A DNA stretch of 40,712 nt from Mycoplasmatota bacterium (GCA_022768045.1 JALEND010000020.1:1-40712); one strand, 5' to 3'. Positions 9,105 through 19,372 are shown, counted from the first letter of the stretch. The notes: a model not told the origin generated them from the sequence alone. A program made the numbers and translations.

Positions 9105-9140
9105 AAAAAGCAATAAAAAGTTTTATTGTTTTTTCTTTAA
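9105..9140 (+). terminator. Rho-independent terminator candidate
   Basis: aaaaagcaataaaa-ag-ttttattgttttttctttt. Confidence 0.6.
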
Positions 9141-9198
9141 TATAGTTATGAAAATTAGTGTATATATGATATAATATTTGAAGGAAGTTGGTGTAATT

Positions 9199-9930
9199 AT
9201 GAATAAAAAGAAACTTACTATCATTATAATTAGTGTTGTAATATTTTTAGCGCTTATTTTTTCTACAGTACTTATATTTGTTAATAAAAATAAAGAAGTT
9301 AAGGTAGAAAATATTGATGCATTAAAAATTAAAGAAGAGTATGAAAGTTTAAATAATAAAAAAAGTAATAGTGGTAAAACATATCCTAAAGTAACATTAA
9401 GTGAAAATAATAAGTTTAAATATAAAAGTGCAAAAGAAATAGTTAATATTTTAAAAAGTGGTACTGGTTTAATATACTTAGGATTTCCTAAATGTCCTTG
9501 GTGTCGTAACGCAATTAACGTACTTAATTATGTTGATGTAAATGAAATTATGTATTTAGATATGACAAACCAAAGGGATGAGTATAGTATAAAGGATGGG
9601 GCATTAACAAAAACAAAAGATGGTACTAAAGAGTATTATGAGATACTTGAAATATTAGATGATATTCTTGATACTTATGAAGTATCGGATGATGCTGGAA
9701 ATAAGTTAAGTGCTAATGAAAAAAGAATATATGTACCATTAGTAATTGGTGTTAAAGATGGTAAAATAGTAGGTTATCACAAAGATACAGTTACATTAAG
9801 TGATAATCAAAGCTCATATGATTTATTAACTAAAAAACAACAAAGCGAGTTAAAGAAAATATATGATGATATAATTACAAAGGTAAATGATGATTTTTGT
9901 GATATAGAAAATAAAGATCATGGATGCTAA
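9199..9930 (+). CDS. Membrane-anchored thioredoxin-fold protein
   Basis: N-terminal TM segment; GTGLIYLGFPKCPWCRNAINVL with CPWC motif; VPLVIGVKDGKIVGYHKDTV. Confidence 0.7.
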   Translation: MNKKKLTIIIISVVIFLALIFSTVLIFVNKNKEVKVENIDALKIKEEYESLNNKKSNSGKTYPKVTLSENNKFKYKSAKEIVNILKSGTGLIYLGFPKCPWCRNAINVLNYVDVNEIMYLDMTNQRDEYSIKDGALTKTKDGTKEYYEILEILDDILDTYEVSDDAGNKLSANEKRIYVPLVIGVKDGKIVGYHKDTVTLSDNQSSYDLLTKKQQSELKKIYDDIITKVNDDFCDIENKDHGC

Positions 9931-9944
9931 AAGGAGGGTTTATT

Positions 9945-10667
9945 ATGGTAAGATCAACAAGAAGATTAGATGTTTCGTTAAGAAATTTTATTGATAGTTA
10001 TTATTTATATGAATTAGATTCTTCTTCTATGATGTATATGGTAGATGAAGGAATTATAGATGGATTAAATGATATAGAGAAAGGTAAAAAAAGAGATGTT
10101 TTAACACCTAGTGATGAAAAGAAAATAAAAGAAGATATTGATACTATAAGATTTTATAGTGATAAAATATCTAGAAGATCACTAGAATCTAGATACAAAA
10201 GAGATACTATTCGTCCAACAAGATATAGCAAGAAGAAAGTGTCTATAGATGAATTTCAAGATGTATATAAAGATATATTTAATAATATAAATGAATATAG
10301 ACAGATAGCAACTAAAAACGCTGAAAAGTTATCTTTGATATTTCCAGAACTTTTAAGTTTAAAAGAAAATAATATCATAACTGAAAATGACTTTAATATG
10401 TACGTATTAGCAAAAACAAAAAGAGATTTAAAAGATGTTTTAAATAGAATAAATAATAGTGCTAAATACATTGATCAGTCAAATGAAAAAGTATTTAGTG
10501 ATATGATAAAAATAAAAGATATAATAGATCAAAATGATTATTATTTTGATATTATGAATTCAGCTAAATACTACAATTTAGATAATAAAACGTTTGATGC
10601 TTTAGATAGGTGTAACAGAGACTATAAAATGTTAATTAATAAGAAAAATAAAATGTTAGGTATTTAA
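9945..10667 (+). CDS. Hypothetical protein, predicted helical and soluble
   Basis: Intact ORF behind aaaggagggtttatt; no recognised domain. Confidence 0.7.
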   Translation: MVRSTRRLDVSLRNFIDSYYLYELDSSSMMYMVDEGIIDGLNDIEKGKKRDVLTPSDEKKIKEDIDTIRFYSDKISRRSLESRYKRDTIRPTRYSKKKVSIDEFQDVYKDIFNNINEYRQIATKNAEKLSLIFPELLSLKENNIITENDFNMYVLAKTKRDLKDVLNRINNSAKYIDQSNEKVFSDMIKIKDIIDQNDYYFDIMNSAKYYNLDNKTFDALDRCNRDYKMLINKKNKMLGI

Positions 10668-10697
10668 AAAAATCTAGATTATTTCTAGATTTTTTTA
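10666..10697. terminator. Bidirectional terminator between convergent genes
   Basis: aaaaaatctaga-ttat-ttctagattttttt. Confidence 0.65.
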
Positions 10698-10958
10698 TAG
10701 TTTGACGTCTTTATATTTATTATATATATTTAGTATGTATAAATAAGTATCATTTGATACTTTATTTTTTATTTCATTTAACATTTTTAGTCTGTCTCCT
10801 TTATAAATTTCTCGCCAATTTTTCTTAATAAAATCATAAATTATTTTACCTTCGCCATCTTTTAAAATGATGTTATTTTTTTTAGTATAGTTTATAACAT
10901 CATCATAAGATAATTTGTCAACGTAGTTTTTTATTATCATTTCATACATTTTAATCAC
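10695..10958 (-). CDS. DUF2624-like small protein
   Basis: Small protein resembling Bacillus YqfT/DUF2624 (LSYDDVINYTKKNNIILKDGEGKIIYDFIKKN). Confidence 0.5.
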   Translation of the reverse strand: MIKMYEMIIKNYVDKLSYDDVINYTKKNNIILKDGEGKIIYDFIKKNWREIYKGDRLKMLNEIKNKVSNDTYLYILNIYNKYKDVKL

Positions 10959-11018
10959 CCTTTTATTATATGAATATTAGATATAATTTATTACATAATA
11001 ATAATGGTGATTTTTAAC

Positions 11019-13040
11019 ATGAATAATAAACTAATTAATAAAAGATTTATTTTTATAGCATCTATTTTTTTAATATTTTTAATTATAATATCTATTAAGT
11101 TATTTAATATGCAACTTTTTGATACTAAAAAAAGTATGGCATCATTAAATAAATTATCTACTAAAATAGTATATGGAGAATCAAAACCAAGAGGAAGAAT
11201 ATTAGATACTAACGGTAATATATTAGTTGATAACATAGGCATAAATAAAATAGTGTACAAAAAAGAAAATGGTATTAAAAAAGAATATGAGTTTAAAATA
11301 GCTTATATGTTAGCAGAAAAGTTATCATTAGATGAAGATAAGATAACAGATGAAATATTAAAAAAGTTTTGGATTGCAAATAATAAGGATTTAGCAGATA
11401 AAAAAATAACAGCAAAAGAATATGAGTTATATAAACAAAGAAAGTTAAAGGCAAGTAAGCTAGAAGAACTTAAAATAAAAAGGGTAACTAAAAAAGAGAT
11501 TAGTTCATATAACACTTTAGATAAGAAAGCAGCTTACATATATTACTTAATGCATAATGGTTACTCTTATGATGATAAGATTATAAAAGAAGAAATAACA
11601 GATGAAGAACTTTTCTACGTAGAAGAAAATAAAGGTAAGTTAAACGGAGTCAGTGTCGTAACAACGTGGAAAAGAGTTTATCCTTATGGTGATTTATTAA
11701 AAGGCATACTAGGAAGTGTATCAACTAGTTCAAATGGCATTCCAAAAGATAAAAAAACATATTATTTAAAAAAGGGATATTCACTAAATGATAGGGTTGG
11801 ACTTAGTTATTTAGAGTTAGAATATGAAGATGAATTAAAGGGTACAAAAGATAAGTATGAAGTTAAAAATGGTGTTAAAAAGTTAATAAAAAAAGGCCAT
11901 AGAGGTAATGATATTGTATTATCTATAGATATTAATTTGCAAAAAGAAGTAGAAGAAATATTAAAAGAGGAAATATTAAAAGCTAAAAGTGAAGCTAATA
12001 CAAATTACTATGATCATTCATCTGTTATAATAACTGATCCTAGAACTGGAAACATATTATCAGTTGCATCTAAGCAAGTTATTATGCAAAATAATGATTA
12101 TAAGGTAAATGACTATATTACAAGTACATTATCACTTAGTATATCGCCTGGTTCTGTAGTTAAGGGTGCATCAATGCTTGTTGGTTATAAAACTGGTAAT
12201 TTAAAATTTGGTGATGTTTATTATGATAAGTGTATTAAGTTTAAAAATACTCCTAAAAAGTGTTCATGGTCTAATTCTCTTGGTTCTTTAAATGATATAA
12301 CAGCTCTTAAGTTTTCTTCTAATTCATACCAATTTCAATTAGCACTTAAAGTAGCAGGTGTAAAATACTATTATAATATGCCAGTAAAAATAGATTCTTC
12401 TGCACTTGATACTTATAGAAATGTTTTTAAAAGTCTTGGACTAGGTTCAAAAACAGGTATAGATCTTCCAAATGAAAATGCAGGCTATGAAGGAAAGGAG
12501 TCTAATGCAGGATTGTTATTAAACTACGCAATAGGTCAGTATGATTCTTATACAATATATCAATTAGCAAGTTATATTAACACTATTATAAATGATGGAG
12601 ATAGACTAAAACTTAGTTTGTTAAAAGAAATTAGAAGTTATACAAATGATGATAGTATTGGCCCTGTAAAATTAAAATATGAAAAGAAAAGTATTGATAA
12701 ATTAGATCTTGATAAATCATATTTTTTAAGGGTAAAAGAAGGTTTTAAAAGTGTTATGCAAGGTTATTTAGGTAGAGGTTACATGGGTGATATAAAGGAT
12801 AGTGCAGGAAAAACTGGTACATCAGAAACTTTTTATGATTCAGATGCAGATAAAGTAGTTGATACAGAAACATATACTAAGTCATTTATAGGTTATGCGC
12901 CAGCTGATAATCCAGTAATGAGTATTGTTAGTATATCACCTCATGTAAGGGTAAAAAACAACTATTCTAACTATTCTTCTAACGTAAATAAAAGAATTGT
13001 ATCAAGAATTTGTAATAAATTCTTTGAAATTTACAAATAA
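11019..13040 (+). CDS. Class B penicillin-binding protein, transpeptidase
   Basis: N-terminal TM; ESKPRGRILDTNGNILVDN; SPGSVVKGA (SxxK); SSNS; SAGKTGTSE (KTG). Confidence 0.9.
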   Translation: MNNKLINKRFIFIASIFLIFLIIISIKLFNMQLFDTKKSMASLNKLSTKIVYGESKPRGRILDTNGNILVDNIGINKIVYKKENGIKKEYEFKIAYMLAEKLSLDEDKITDEILKKFWIANNKDLADKKITAKEYELYKQRKLKASKLEELKIKRVTKKEISSYNTLDKKAAYIYYLMHNGYSYDDKIIKEEITDEELFYVEENKGKLNGVSVVTTWKRVYPYGDLLKGILGSVSTSSNGIPKDKKTYYLKKGYSLNDRVGLSYLELEYEDELKGTKDKYEVKNGVKKLIKKGHRGNDIVLSIDINLQKEVEEILKEEILKAKSEANTNYYDHSSVIITDPRTGNILSVASKQVIMQNNDYKVNDYITSTLSLSISPGSVVKGASMLVGYKTGNLKFGDVYYDKCIKFKNTPKKCSWSNSLGSLNDITALKFSSNSYQFQLALKVAGVKYYYNMPVKIDSSALDTYRNVFKSLGLGSKTGIDLPNENAGYEGKESNAGLLLNYAIGQYDSYTIYQLASYINTIINDGDRLKLSLLKEIRSYTNDDSIGPVKLKYEKKSIDKLDLDKSYFLRVKEGFKSVMQGYLGRGYMGDIKDSAGKTGTSETFYDSDADKVVDTETYTKSFIGYAPADNPVMSIVSISPHVRVKNNYSNYSSNVNKRIVSRICNKFFEIYK

Positions 13041-13086
13041 TCTGTTATAATACCTTTAGTTAACCGAAAAAGGAGGGGAAGTAACG

Positions 13087-13260
13087 ATGGCAAAGAAAAA
13101 CGAAAACAGAAGCAATATTACTTTGAAATGCACTAAATGCGGTGAAGTAAGAATTCGTACTCAAAAAAACAGAATTAATACTCCAGAACGTTTAGAAATA
13201 AATAAGTATTGTTCTAAGTGCAGAACTCATACACCTCATAAAGAATCTAAATCAGCATAA
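13087..13260 (+). CDS. rpmG: 50S ribosomal protein L33, zinc-ribbon form
   Basis: Translated by hand: [57 protein letters not shown]. Has CxxC...CxxC; absent from the ORF track because of its length. Confidence 0.9.
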   Translation: MAKKNENRSNITLKCTKCGEVRIRTQKNRINTPERLEINKYCSKCRTHTPHKESKSA

Positions 13261-13299
13261 TTTTATAATTATGTTTAATTTTTTGAAAGGAGCAGTCTT

Positions 13300-13860
13300 A
13301 TGATTAACGTAAATGATGTTAAAAATGGTATGACTATTGAAGTTGATGGTAATATATATCAAGTTTTAGAAACTTCTCATGTAAAACCTGGTAAAGGTGC
13401 AGCATTTGCTAAGATGAAGCTTAAAAACTTAAGAACAGGTTCCATAGTAGAACAAACTTATAATAGTAGTATTAAAGTTGCTAAAGCAATTATTCAAAGA
13501 AAACCTATGCAATATTTATATAGTGCTGGTGAATCTTACAGCTTTATGGACATGAATACTTATGAACAAGTAGAATTAACTTCTAGCCAAATAGGTGATG
13601 ATGTAAAGTACTTAAAAGAAAACTTAGAAGTTAGTCTTATATATTTTGGAGATGAATTAATTGGTATAAGTTTACCTGAAAAAATAGATTATGTAATTAC
13701 TCATACAGAACAAGCTGTTAAAGGTAATACATCGTCTGGTGCACAAAAAGATGCAACTTTAGAAAATGGTATGACAATTAAAGTTCCATTATTTATTTCT
13801 GAAGGTGAATCAGTTATTATATCAACTAGTGATGGAAAATATGTATCAAGAAGCAAATAA
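13300..13860 (+). CDS. efp: Elongation factor P
   Basis: VNDVKNGMTIEVDGNIYQVLETSHVKPGKGAAFAKMKLKNLRTGSIVEQTY. Confidence 0.97.
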   Translation: MINVNDVKNGMTIEVDGNIYQVLETSHVKPGKGAAFAKMKLKNLRTGSIVEQTYNSSIKVAKAIIQRKPMQYLYSAGESYSFMDMNTYEQVELTSSQIGDDVKYLKENLEVSLIYFGDELIGISLPEKIDYVITHTEQAVKGNTSSGAQKDATLENGMTIKVPLFISEGESVIISTSDGKYVSRSK

Positions 13861-13872
13861 GCTTCTTTTTTT
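13848..13872 (+). terminator. Terminator overlapping the efp stop
   Basis: aagaagc-aaataa-gcttcttttttt. Confidence 0.7.
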
Positions 13873-13949
13873 GTTATTTAGGTATTTTAATTTATTTATA
13901 ATTGTGGTAAAATAATTTTATAGTAAAAGTAGGACGAAAGGGTGATTTG

Positions 13950-14348
13950 ATGGCTTTTAGTTTAAAGAAATTATTAAACGGTGGAGATATTTCTAGTGAT
14001 GATGAATATTATACTTTAAGTGTGGAAGAAGCAAGTAAGGAAGAGGCTGGAGAAGGTTCAAAGATGATACTTCTTGAACCTAGAGCATATTCTGAATCAC
14101 AACAAATAGCAGACTATTTAAAGAAGAGAAACACAGTAGTTGTAAATTTAAAAAGAGTTACCCCAGATCAAGGAAAAAGAATAATTGATTTTGTAAGTGG
14201 TTGTTTATATGCTATAGGTGGAACTATGCAAAAGCTAGGTGATGGTATATTCTTATGTGCCCCTAAAAACATTAATGTTCAAGGTAAAATGACTGAAGAT
14301 GATACTCAATCTAGAAGAAAAACTAAGAATATTTCAGAGGATTTTTAA
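13950..14348 (+). CDS. sepF: Cell division protein SepF
   Basis: EPRAYSESQQIADYLKKRNTVVVNLKRVTPDQGKRIIDFVSGCLYAIGGTMQKLGDGIFLCAP. Confidence 0.93.
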   Translation: MAFSLKKLLNGGDISSDDEYYTLSVEEASKEEAGEGSKMILLEPRAYSESQQIADYLKKRNTVVVNLKRVTPDQGKRIIDFVSGCLYAIGGTMQKLGDGIFLCAPKNINVQGKMTEDDTQSRRKTKNISEDF

Positions 14349-14357
14349 TTAAAAGAT

Positions 14358-14390
14358 TAAATCTAAGGTATTAAACTTTGGATTTTTTTA
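14358..14390 (+). terminator. Rho-independent terminator after sepF
   Basis: aaatctaagg-tattaaa-ctttggattttttt. Confidence 0.55.
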
Positions 14391-14447
14391 ATTTTTGATA
14401 TACTATAGTTATTAAAGATAATAATTTAAGATGAAAGGTGTAAAAAG

Positions 14448-15368
14448 ATGTATAAGAAGTTAAGTAAAAACGCAACAATAGGGGTTGTTGGTGTTTCTAA
14501 TAGTATTAAAAGAGAAAACAAGGAAAGTATTTTTTTAAAAGCTAAAAAGTTATTTGAAGATCACGGATACAAGCTAAAATTTAGTGATAATGTTTTCATA
14601 GACTATTATGGAATGGCAGGAAGTGCAAAACAAAAGGCAGAAGAATTAAATAATATGTTTAAAGATCCTAGTATAGATTTAATAATGTGCTTAGATGGAG
14701 GAGATTCTTGTAATACAATAATTGATTATTTAGATTATTAATTAATTAAGAATAATCCTAAACCAATTGTAGGATATAGTGACGTAACTGTTTTATTAGA
14801 AACAATAAATAAAATGACAGGAATAATTACGTTTCATGGACCAGCATTTTTAAGTTTTGGAGAAGATTATGGAGAAAAGTGCATGGAAAACTTTGTAAAT
14901 ACATTTGAAAAGGGTTTATTTGATGACTTTTTAAACAGTAATATAAAAGAAGTAAGAAAGGGAAATTCTAAAGGTAAACTAATTGGTACTAACTTAGAGT
15001 GTTCAATATATATAATAGGTACTAAGTATTTTCCTGATGTAAACAATAACATATTATTAGTAGAAAGATATATTACAACACCTAGTGAAACTTATAATCA
15101 TTTTTATCAATTAAAGCAAAAGGGTATTTTAGATAAAATAAGTGGTTTATTAATAGGTTATAATTATTCTTTTGAATCAGAAAAAAGTGGCAGAAAAACA
15201 GATATTAAGATGGAGGATATTGCAAAAGAAGTATCTAAAGATTATGATTTTCCTATATATAAGTGTTAAACTTTTGGTCATGAAATGGCAAACGTTGTAA
15301 TTCCGGTAGGAGCTACTGCAGAGATAATTGATAATAAGTTAAAAATAACAGAAAAAATATTCTTTTAA
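14448..15368 (+). pseudogene. LD-carboxypeptidase (LdcA/MccF, S66) frame interrupted by two in-frame TAA codons
   Basis: One uninterrupted frame apart from TAA at 14739-14741 and 15267-15269: ...MCLDGGDSCNTIIDYLDY*LIKNNPKPIVGYSDVTVLLE...PIYKC*TFGHEMANVVIPVGATAEI. S66 family motifs occur on all sides of the stops. Confidence 0.8.
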
Positions 15369-15409
15369 TATTGCAAAAAGTAATATTTATGATAAAATTA
15401 TAAGTATAA

Positions 15410-15637
15410 ATCAATTGATGAAGACGTTATAATGTGAAATTAAAAGAGAGTCTACTAGTTGGTGAGAGGTAGGTTAAGGAAGCATTATAAAAATCACTTC
15501 TGATGAGATTATTTGAAAAAAGTAGAATATTCCGCAAGCTTGCGTTAAAAGTATGAGGTGCACACAATAATTAGTGTGAATTAAGGTGGTCTCGCGGTTA
15601 TTAATCGTCCTTTACATAAAGGATGATTTTTTTATTT
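15410..15637 (+). promoter_or_regulatory. T-box leader (predicted Ile specifier) upstream of ileS
   Basis: T-box-like aaggtggtctcgcggtt at about 15583-15599; candidate AUC specifier at 15493-15495 within aaaATCActtctga; terminator atcgtccttt-acat-aaaggatgattttttt. Confidence 0.85.
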
Positions 15638-15653
15638 TAAAGGAGGAATAAAG

Positions 15654-18600
15654 ATGAGTAAATTATTTGAAGAATTATCAAAAGAAGATGCAAATAAAGT
15701 AGAGAAAAGTTTGTTAAAAAAATGGAAAGACATGGATTTATTACAAAAGACAATTGATAACAGAAAAGAAAGTTTTGTATTTTATGATGGACCAATATAT
15801 GCAAATGCAAAGCCAGGTATTCATCATGTGTTTGCAAAAACAATTAAAGATGCCTTTTGTAAGTATAAAACAATGAAAGGTTATAGAGTAGATAGAAAAA
15901 TAGGTCTTGATTGTAATGGACTTCCTATTGAGTATAACGTAGAGAAAAAATTAGGTATTAATGGTAAAAAAGACATTGAAGAAATGGGTATTGATAAATT
16001 TGTTAATGAGTGTAAAAAAAATACTGCCTTAAACATTGATGAGGTAAGAAAAGTAACTGATATGATGGGACAATTTATTGATCAAGAACATCCATATATT
16101 ACATGTGAAAATGATTATCATGAAACAGAGTGGTATTTATTTAAGGAAATGCATAAAAAAGGTGCTATTTATCATAGTAATAAGATTCTTCCATATTGTC
16201 CAAGATGTGGTACTGAACTTGCTAAGTTTGAAGTTGACCAAGGATATCAATTAGATCCTGTTAATACTGTAATTGTTCCCTTTAAATTAGTAGATAAAGA
16301 TGAGTACTTACTTGTATGGACTACAACTCCATGGACTTTACTTGATAATGTTGCAGCTTGTGTTAATCCTGATTATGAATATATAAAAGCAGAGTCTATG
16401 GGATATAAGTTTATCTTATGTAAAGATTTAGCTAACAAAGTATTAGGTGATGAGTATAAAACTTTAGAAACTTATAAAGGTACTGACTTAGTAGGTCTTA
16501 AGTATGAACAATTAATGCCTTTTGCAAGTGTAGAAGGTGGTAAGTCATTTGAGGTAATAGCAGATAATTATGTTACTTCAGAAGATGGTACTGGTATAGT
16601 ACATATTGCACCTGCTTATGGTGAAGATGATAACAGAGTATGTCGTGAAAATGGTATTGGTTGGACACAAAGTGTTGATTTAGCTGGTAAATATACTATT
16701 GGTCCATGGAAGGGTACTTTAGTAACTGATAAAGACTTAGAAATAACTATTATAAAATGGTTAAAAGAAAATGATAAATTATTTAAGAAAATAAAAATAG
16801 AACACGATTATCCTCACTGCTGGAGATGTAAGAGTCCATTAATATACTTTGCAAAACCAGCTTGGTATGTTAAAACAACTGAGTATAAAGATAAGATAAT
16901 AGAAGAAAATAATAAAATTAATTGGTATCCAGATTATGTAGGTACAAAAAGATTTGGTAACTGGCTTGATAACATGGTAGACTGGGGTATTTCAAGAAAT
17001 AGATACTGGGGATGCCCATTACCATTTTGGGTATGTGATAGCTGCGGAGAATTTGATGTAATAGGTTCACGTGATGAATTAATTAAAAGAGCAGATCAAG
17101 ATTTAAAATATGAGGAAATAGATTTACATAGACCATATGTTGATAATATTACAATGAAATGTTCTTGCGGTGGAGTTATGCATAGAGTAAAAGACGTAGC
17201 AGATGTTTGGTTTGATTCTGGAGCTATGCCTTATGCACAATGTCATTATCCATTTGAAAATAAAGACTGGTTTGATAAACACTTTCCAGCTGATTTTATT
17301 GCAGAGGGTATTGATCAAACTCGTGGATGGTTTTATGTATTATTATGCATATCAACAATAATATCTGGTAAATCATCATTTAAAAATGTTGTTGTAAATG
17401 ATATGATGCTTGATGCTCATGGTAAGAAAATGAGTAAGTCAACTGGTAACATAATTGATCCAATAGAAATTATGACTAAGTATGGAGCAGACCCAGTTAG
17501 ATGGTATATGCTTTATACATCACCTGTTTGGACTCCATTAAAATTTGATGAAAATGGTCTTAAAGAAGTTCATTCTAAGTTCTTCTCAACATTAAAAAAC
17601 ACTTATTCTTTCTTTGCGTTATATGCAAATACTGATAATGTAGATCCAAGAAGTTTTGAAGTTCCATACGAAAAAAGAGAAGAAATAGATAAATGGTTAC
17701 TTTCTAAATATAATAAATTATTAGAATATGTTACAGAATCTTATGATGAGTATGATTTAAATAAAGTAGTAAAAGCTATTACAAACTTTGTATCTGAAGA
17801 CTTATCTAACTGGTATATCAGAAGAAATAGACGTAGATTCTGGGGTAGTTCTTTAGACATAAGTAAAAAAGCTGTATATAAAACAACTTATGAAGTATTA
17901 GTTGGTTTATGTGAGATGATCGCTCCAATTGCACCTTATATATCAGATGAAATATATACTAAGTTAACTGGTGATTTATCAGTACATTTAAGTGATTTTC
18001 CAAAGACAAATAAATCATTAATAAATGAAGAAATTGAAGAAAAAATGGACTTAGTAAGAGATTTAATTTCACTTGGTAGAAATGCAAGAGAAGAAGTTAA
18101 AATAAAGGTTAGACAACCAATTAGTGAAGTATTAGTAGATGGTAAAAATAAAAACATAATTGGTGATTTAGTAGATTTAATAAAAGAAGAGTTAAATGTA
18201 AAAAAAGTAACTTACATAGATGATTTATCAGTTTACATGAACTTTGAAGTTAAACCAAACTTTAAAGTAGTTGGTAAGGTATTTGGACCTAAGATAAAAT
18301 CATATCAAAAAGAACTTTCTTCTTTAACTGATGAAGAAATAAGTAAATTACAAAATAATGAAAGTATTAAAATGACTATAGAGGGTGAAGAATTTAATAT
18401 AACACCTGATATGGTAGATATTAGAGTTTCTGCAAAAGAAGGATATGATGCTAAAAAAGAAAATAATAACTTTATCATATTAAATACTAACTTAACAGAT
18501 GAGTTAATAGGTGAAGGTATAGCAAGAGAACTTATATCTAAAGTTCAAAACTTAAGAAAACAAAAGGACTTTGATGTAGCAGATAGAATTAAGTTATATT

Positions 18601-18755
18601 ATAGTTCTAATGAAAAATTTGACTTAGTTATAAGAGATTTTGAAGAAATGATTAAAAAAGAAACACTAAGCTTAGAAATAATAAAGAAAAATGATTTAAC
18701 AGAAGAATTTGATCTTAATGGAATAAATGTTAAATTAGATGTAGAAAAGGCTTAA
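15654..18755 (+). CDS. ileS: Isoleucyl-tRNA synthetase, eukaryote-like type (IleRS2), altered HIGH motif GIHH
   Basis: YDGPIYANAKPGIHHVFAKTIKDAFCKYKTMKGYRVDRKIGLDCNGLPIEYNVEKKLGI, CWRCKSPL, WGISRNRYWGCPLPFW, GKKMSKSTGNIIDP. Length and C-terminal layout fit type 2. Confidence 0.95.
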   Translation: MSKLFEELSKEDANKVEKSLLKKWKDMDLLQKTIDNRKESFVFYDGPIYANAKPGIHHVFAKTIKDAFCKYKTMKGYRVDRKIGLDCNGLPIEYNVEKKLGINGKKDIEEMGIDKFVNECKKNTALNIDEVRKVTDMMGQFIDQEHPYITCENDYHETEWYLFKEMHKKGAIYHSNKILPYCPRCGTELAKFEVDQGYQLDPVNTVIVPFKLVDKDEYLLVWTTTPWTLLDNVAACVNPDYEYIKAESMGYKFILCKDLANKVLGDEYKTLETYKGTDLVGLKYEQLMPFASVEGGKSFEVIADNYVTSEDGTGIVHIAPAYGEDDNRVCRENGIGWTQSVDLAGKYTIGPWKGTLVTDKDLEITIIKWLKENDKLFKKIKIEHDYPHCWRCKSPLIYFAKPAWYVKTTEYKDKIIEENNKINWYPDYVGTKRFGNWLDNMVDWGISRNRYWGCPLPFWVCDSCGEFDVIGSRDELIKRADQDLKYEEIDLHRPYVDNITMKCSCGGVMHRVKDVADVWFDSGAMPYAQCHYPFENKDWFDKHFPADFIAEGIDQTRGWFYVLLCISTIISGKSSFKNVVVNDMMLDAHGKKMSKSTGNIIDPIEIMTKYGADPVRWYMLYTSPVWTPLKFDENGLKEVHSKFFSTLKNTYSFFALYANTDNVDPRSFEVPYEKREEIDKWLLSKYNKLLEYVTESYDEYDLNKVVKAITNFVSEDLSNWYIRRNRRRFWGSSLDISKKAVYKTTYEVLVGLCEMIAPIAPYISDEIYTKLTGDLSVHLSDFPKTNKSLINEEIEEKMDLVRDLISLGRNAREEVKIKVRQPISEVLVDGKNKNIIGDLVDLIKEELNVKKVTYIDDLSVYMNFEVKPNFKVVGKVFGPKIKSYQKELSSLTDEEISKLQNNESIKMTIEGEEFNITPDMVDIRVSAKEGYDAKKENNNFIILNTNLTDELIGEGIARELISKVQNLRKQKDFDVADRIKLYYSSNEKFDLVIRDFEEMIKKETLSLEIIKKNDLTEEFDLNGINVKLDVEKA

Positions 18756-18835
18756 TATAAAGTCTTTTTTCTCTTGATTAAAATTTATGTTTTATGTTAG
18801 AATAACAAATGCGTTTTTTAAAGGAGAAGTAAGAT

Positions 18836-19372
18836 ATGAAATTGAAAGTTAATTATGATTTATTAAATAAAATAGAAGAATCTAAAAAAGGAGTAAGCCT
18901 TAACAAAATATATAAGGATCGTTTACGTAATACTGCTATATGTATTCCTATGTTAACTCCATTTTATATTTTAGATCCTGATAATATAGGAAGAAATTTA
19001 ATTTATTTACTTGGGTTTGAAGGATTTTACTTTGTAACAGATTGCATAATAGATTCTATGTTTAAAGATTATAAAAAGAAAATAGCTAAAGAAGACCTTT
19101 TAGACCTAATAAGAGACTTAGAAAAATTAGGTGTATTAACTAATTATGAATTATTACAATCTTCAGAAGTTATAACTACTAATTATAAAGTTACTTTAAA
19201 CAAGCATAAGATTCCTGCTATAAAAGAAGCAAAATACATAAACGTAAATTTACGTAATGGATATAGTGAAACAATAATGCAAGAACATAATATCATGAGT
19301 AGATATTATGATATATCTGTTAAGGAAATAGAGAAGAAAAAAGTATTTAAACTTGCTAAAAACAATACTTAA
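18836..19372 (+). CDS. Hypothetical protein
   Basis: Intact ORF with aaaggagaag RBS; a central hydrophobic stretch; no recognised family. Confidence 0.65.
   Translation: MKLKVNYDLLNKIEESKKGVSLNKIYKDRLRNTAICIPMLTPFYILDPDNIGRNLIYLLGFEGFYFVTDCIIDSMFKDYKKKIAKEDLLDLIRDLEKLGVLTNYELLQSSEVITTNYKVTLNKHKIPAIKEAKYINVNLRNGYSETIMQEHNIMSRYYDISVKEIEKKKVFKLAKNNT

Noticed and set aside
14448-15368. Stop-codon reassignment (TAA as sense) to explain the LD-carboxypeptidase
   Set aside because: TAA terminates many intact genes here, such as efp, mnmA and rpmA, often beside terminators, so genome-wide recoding is not supported.
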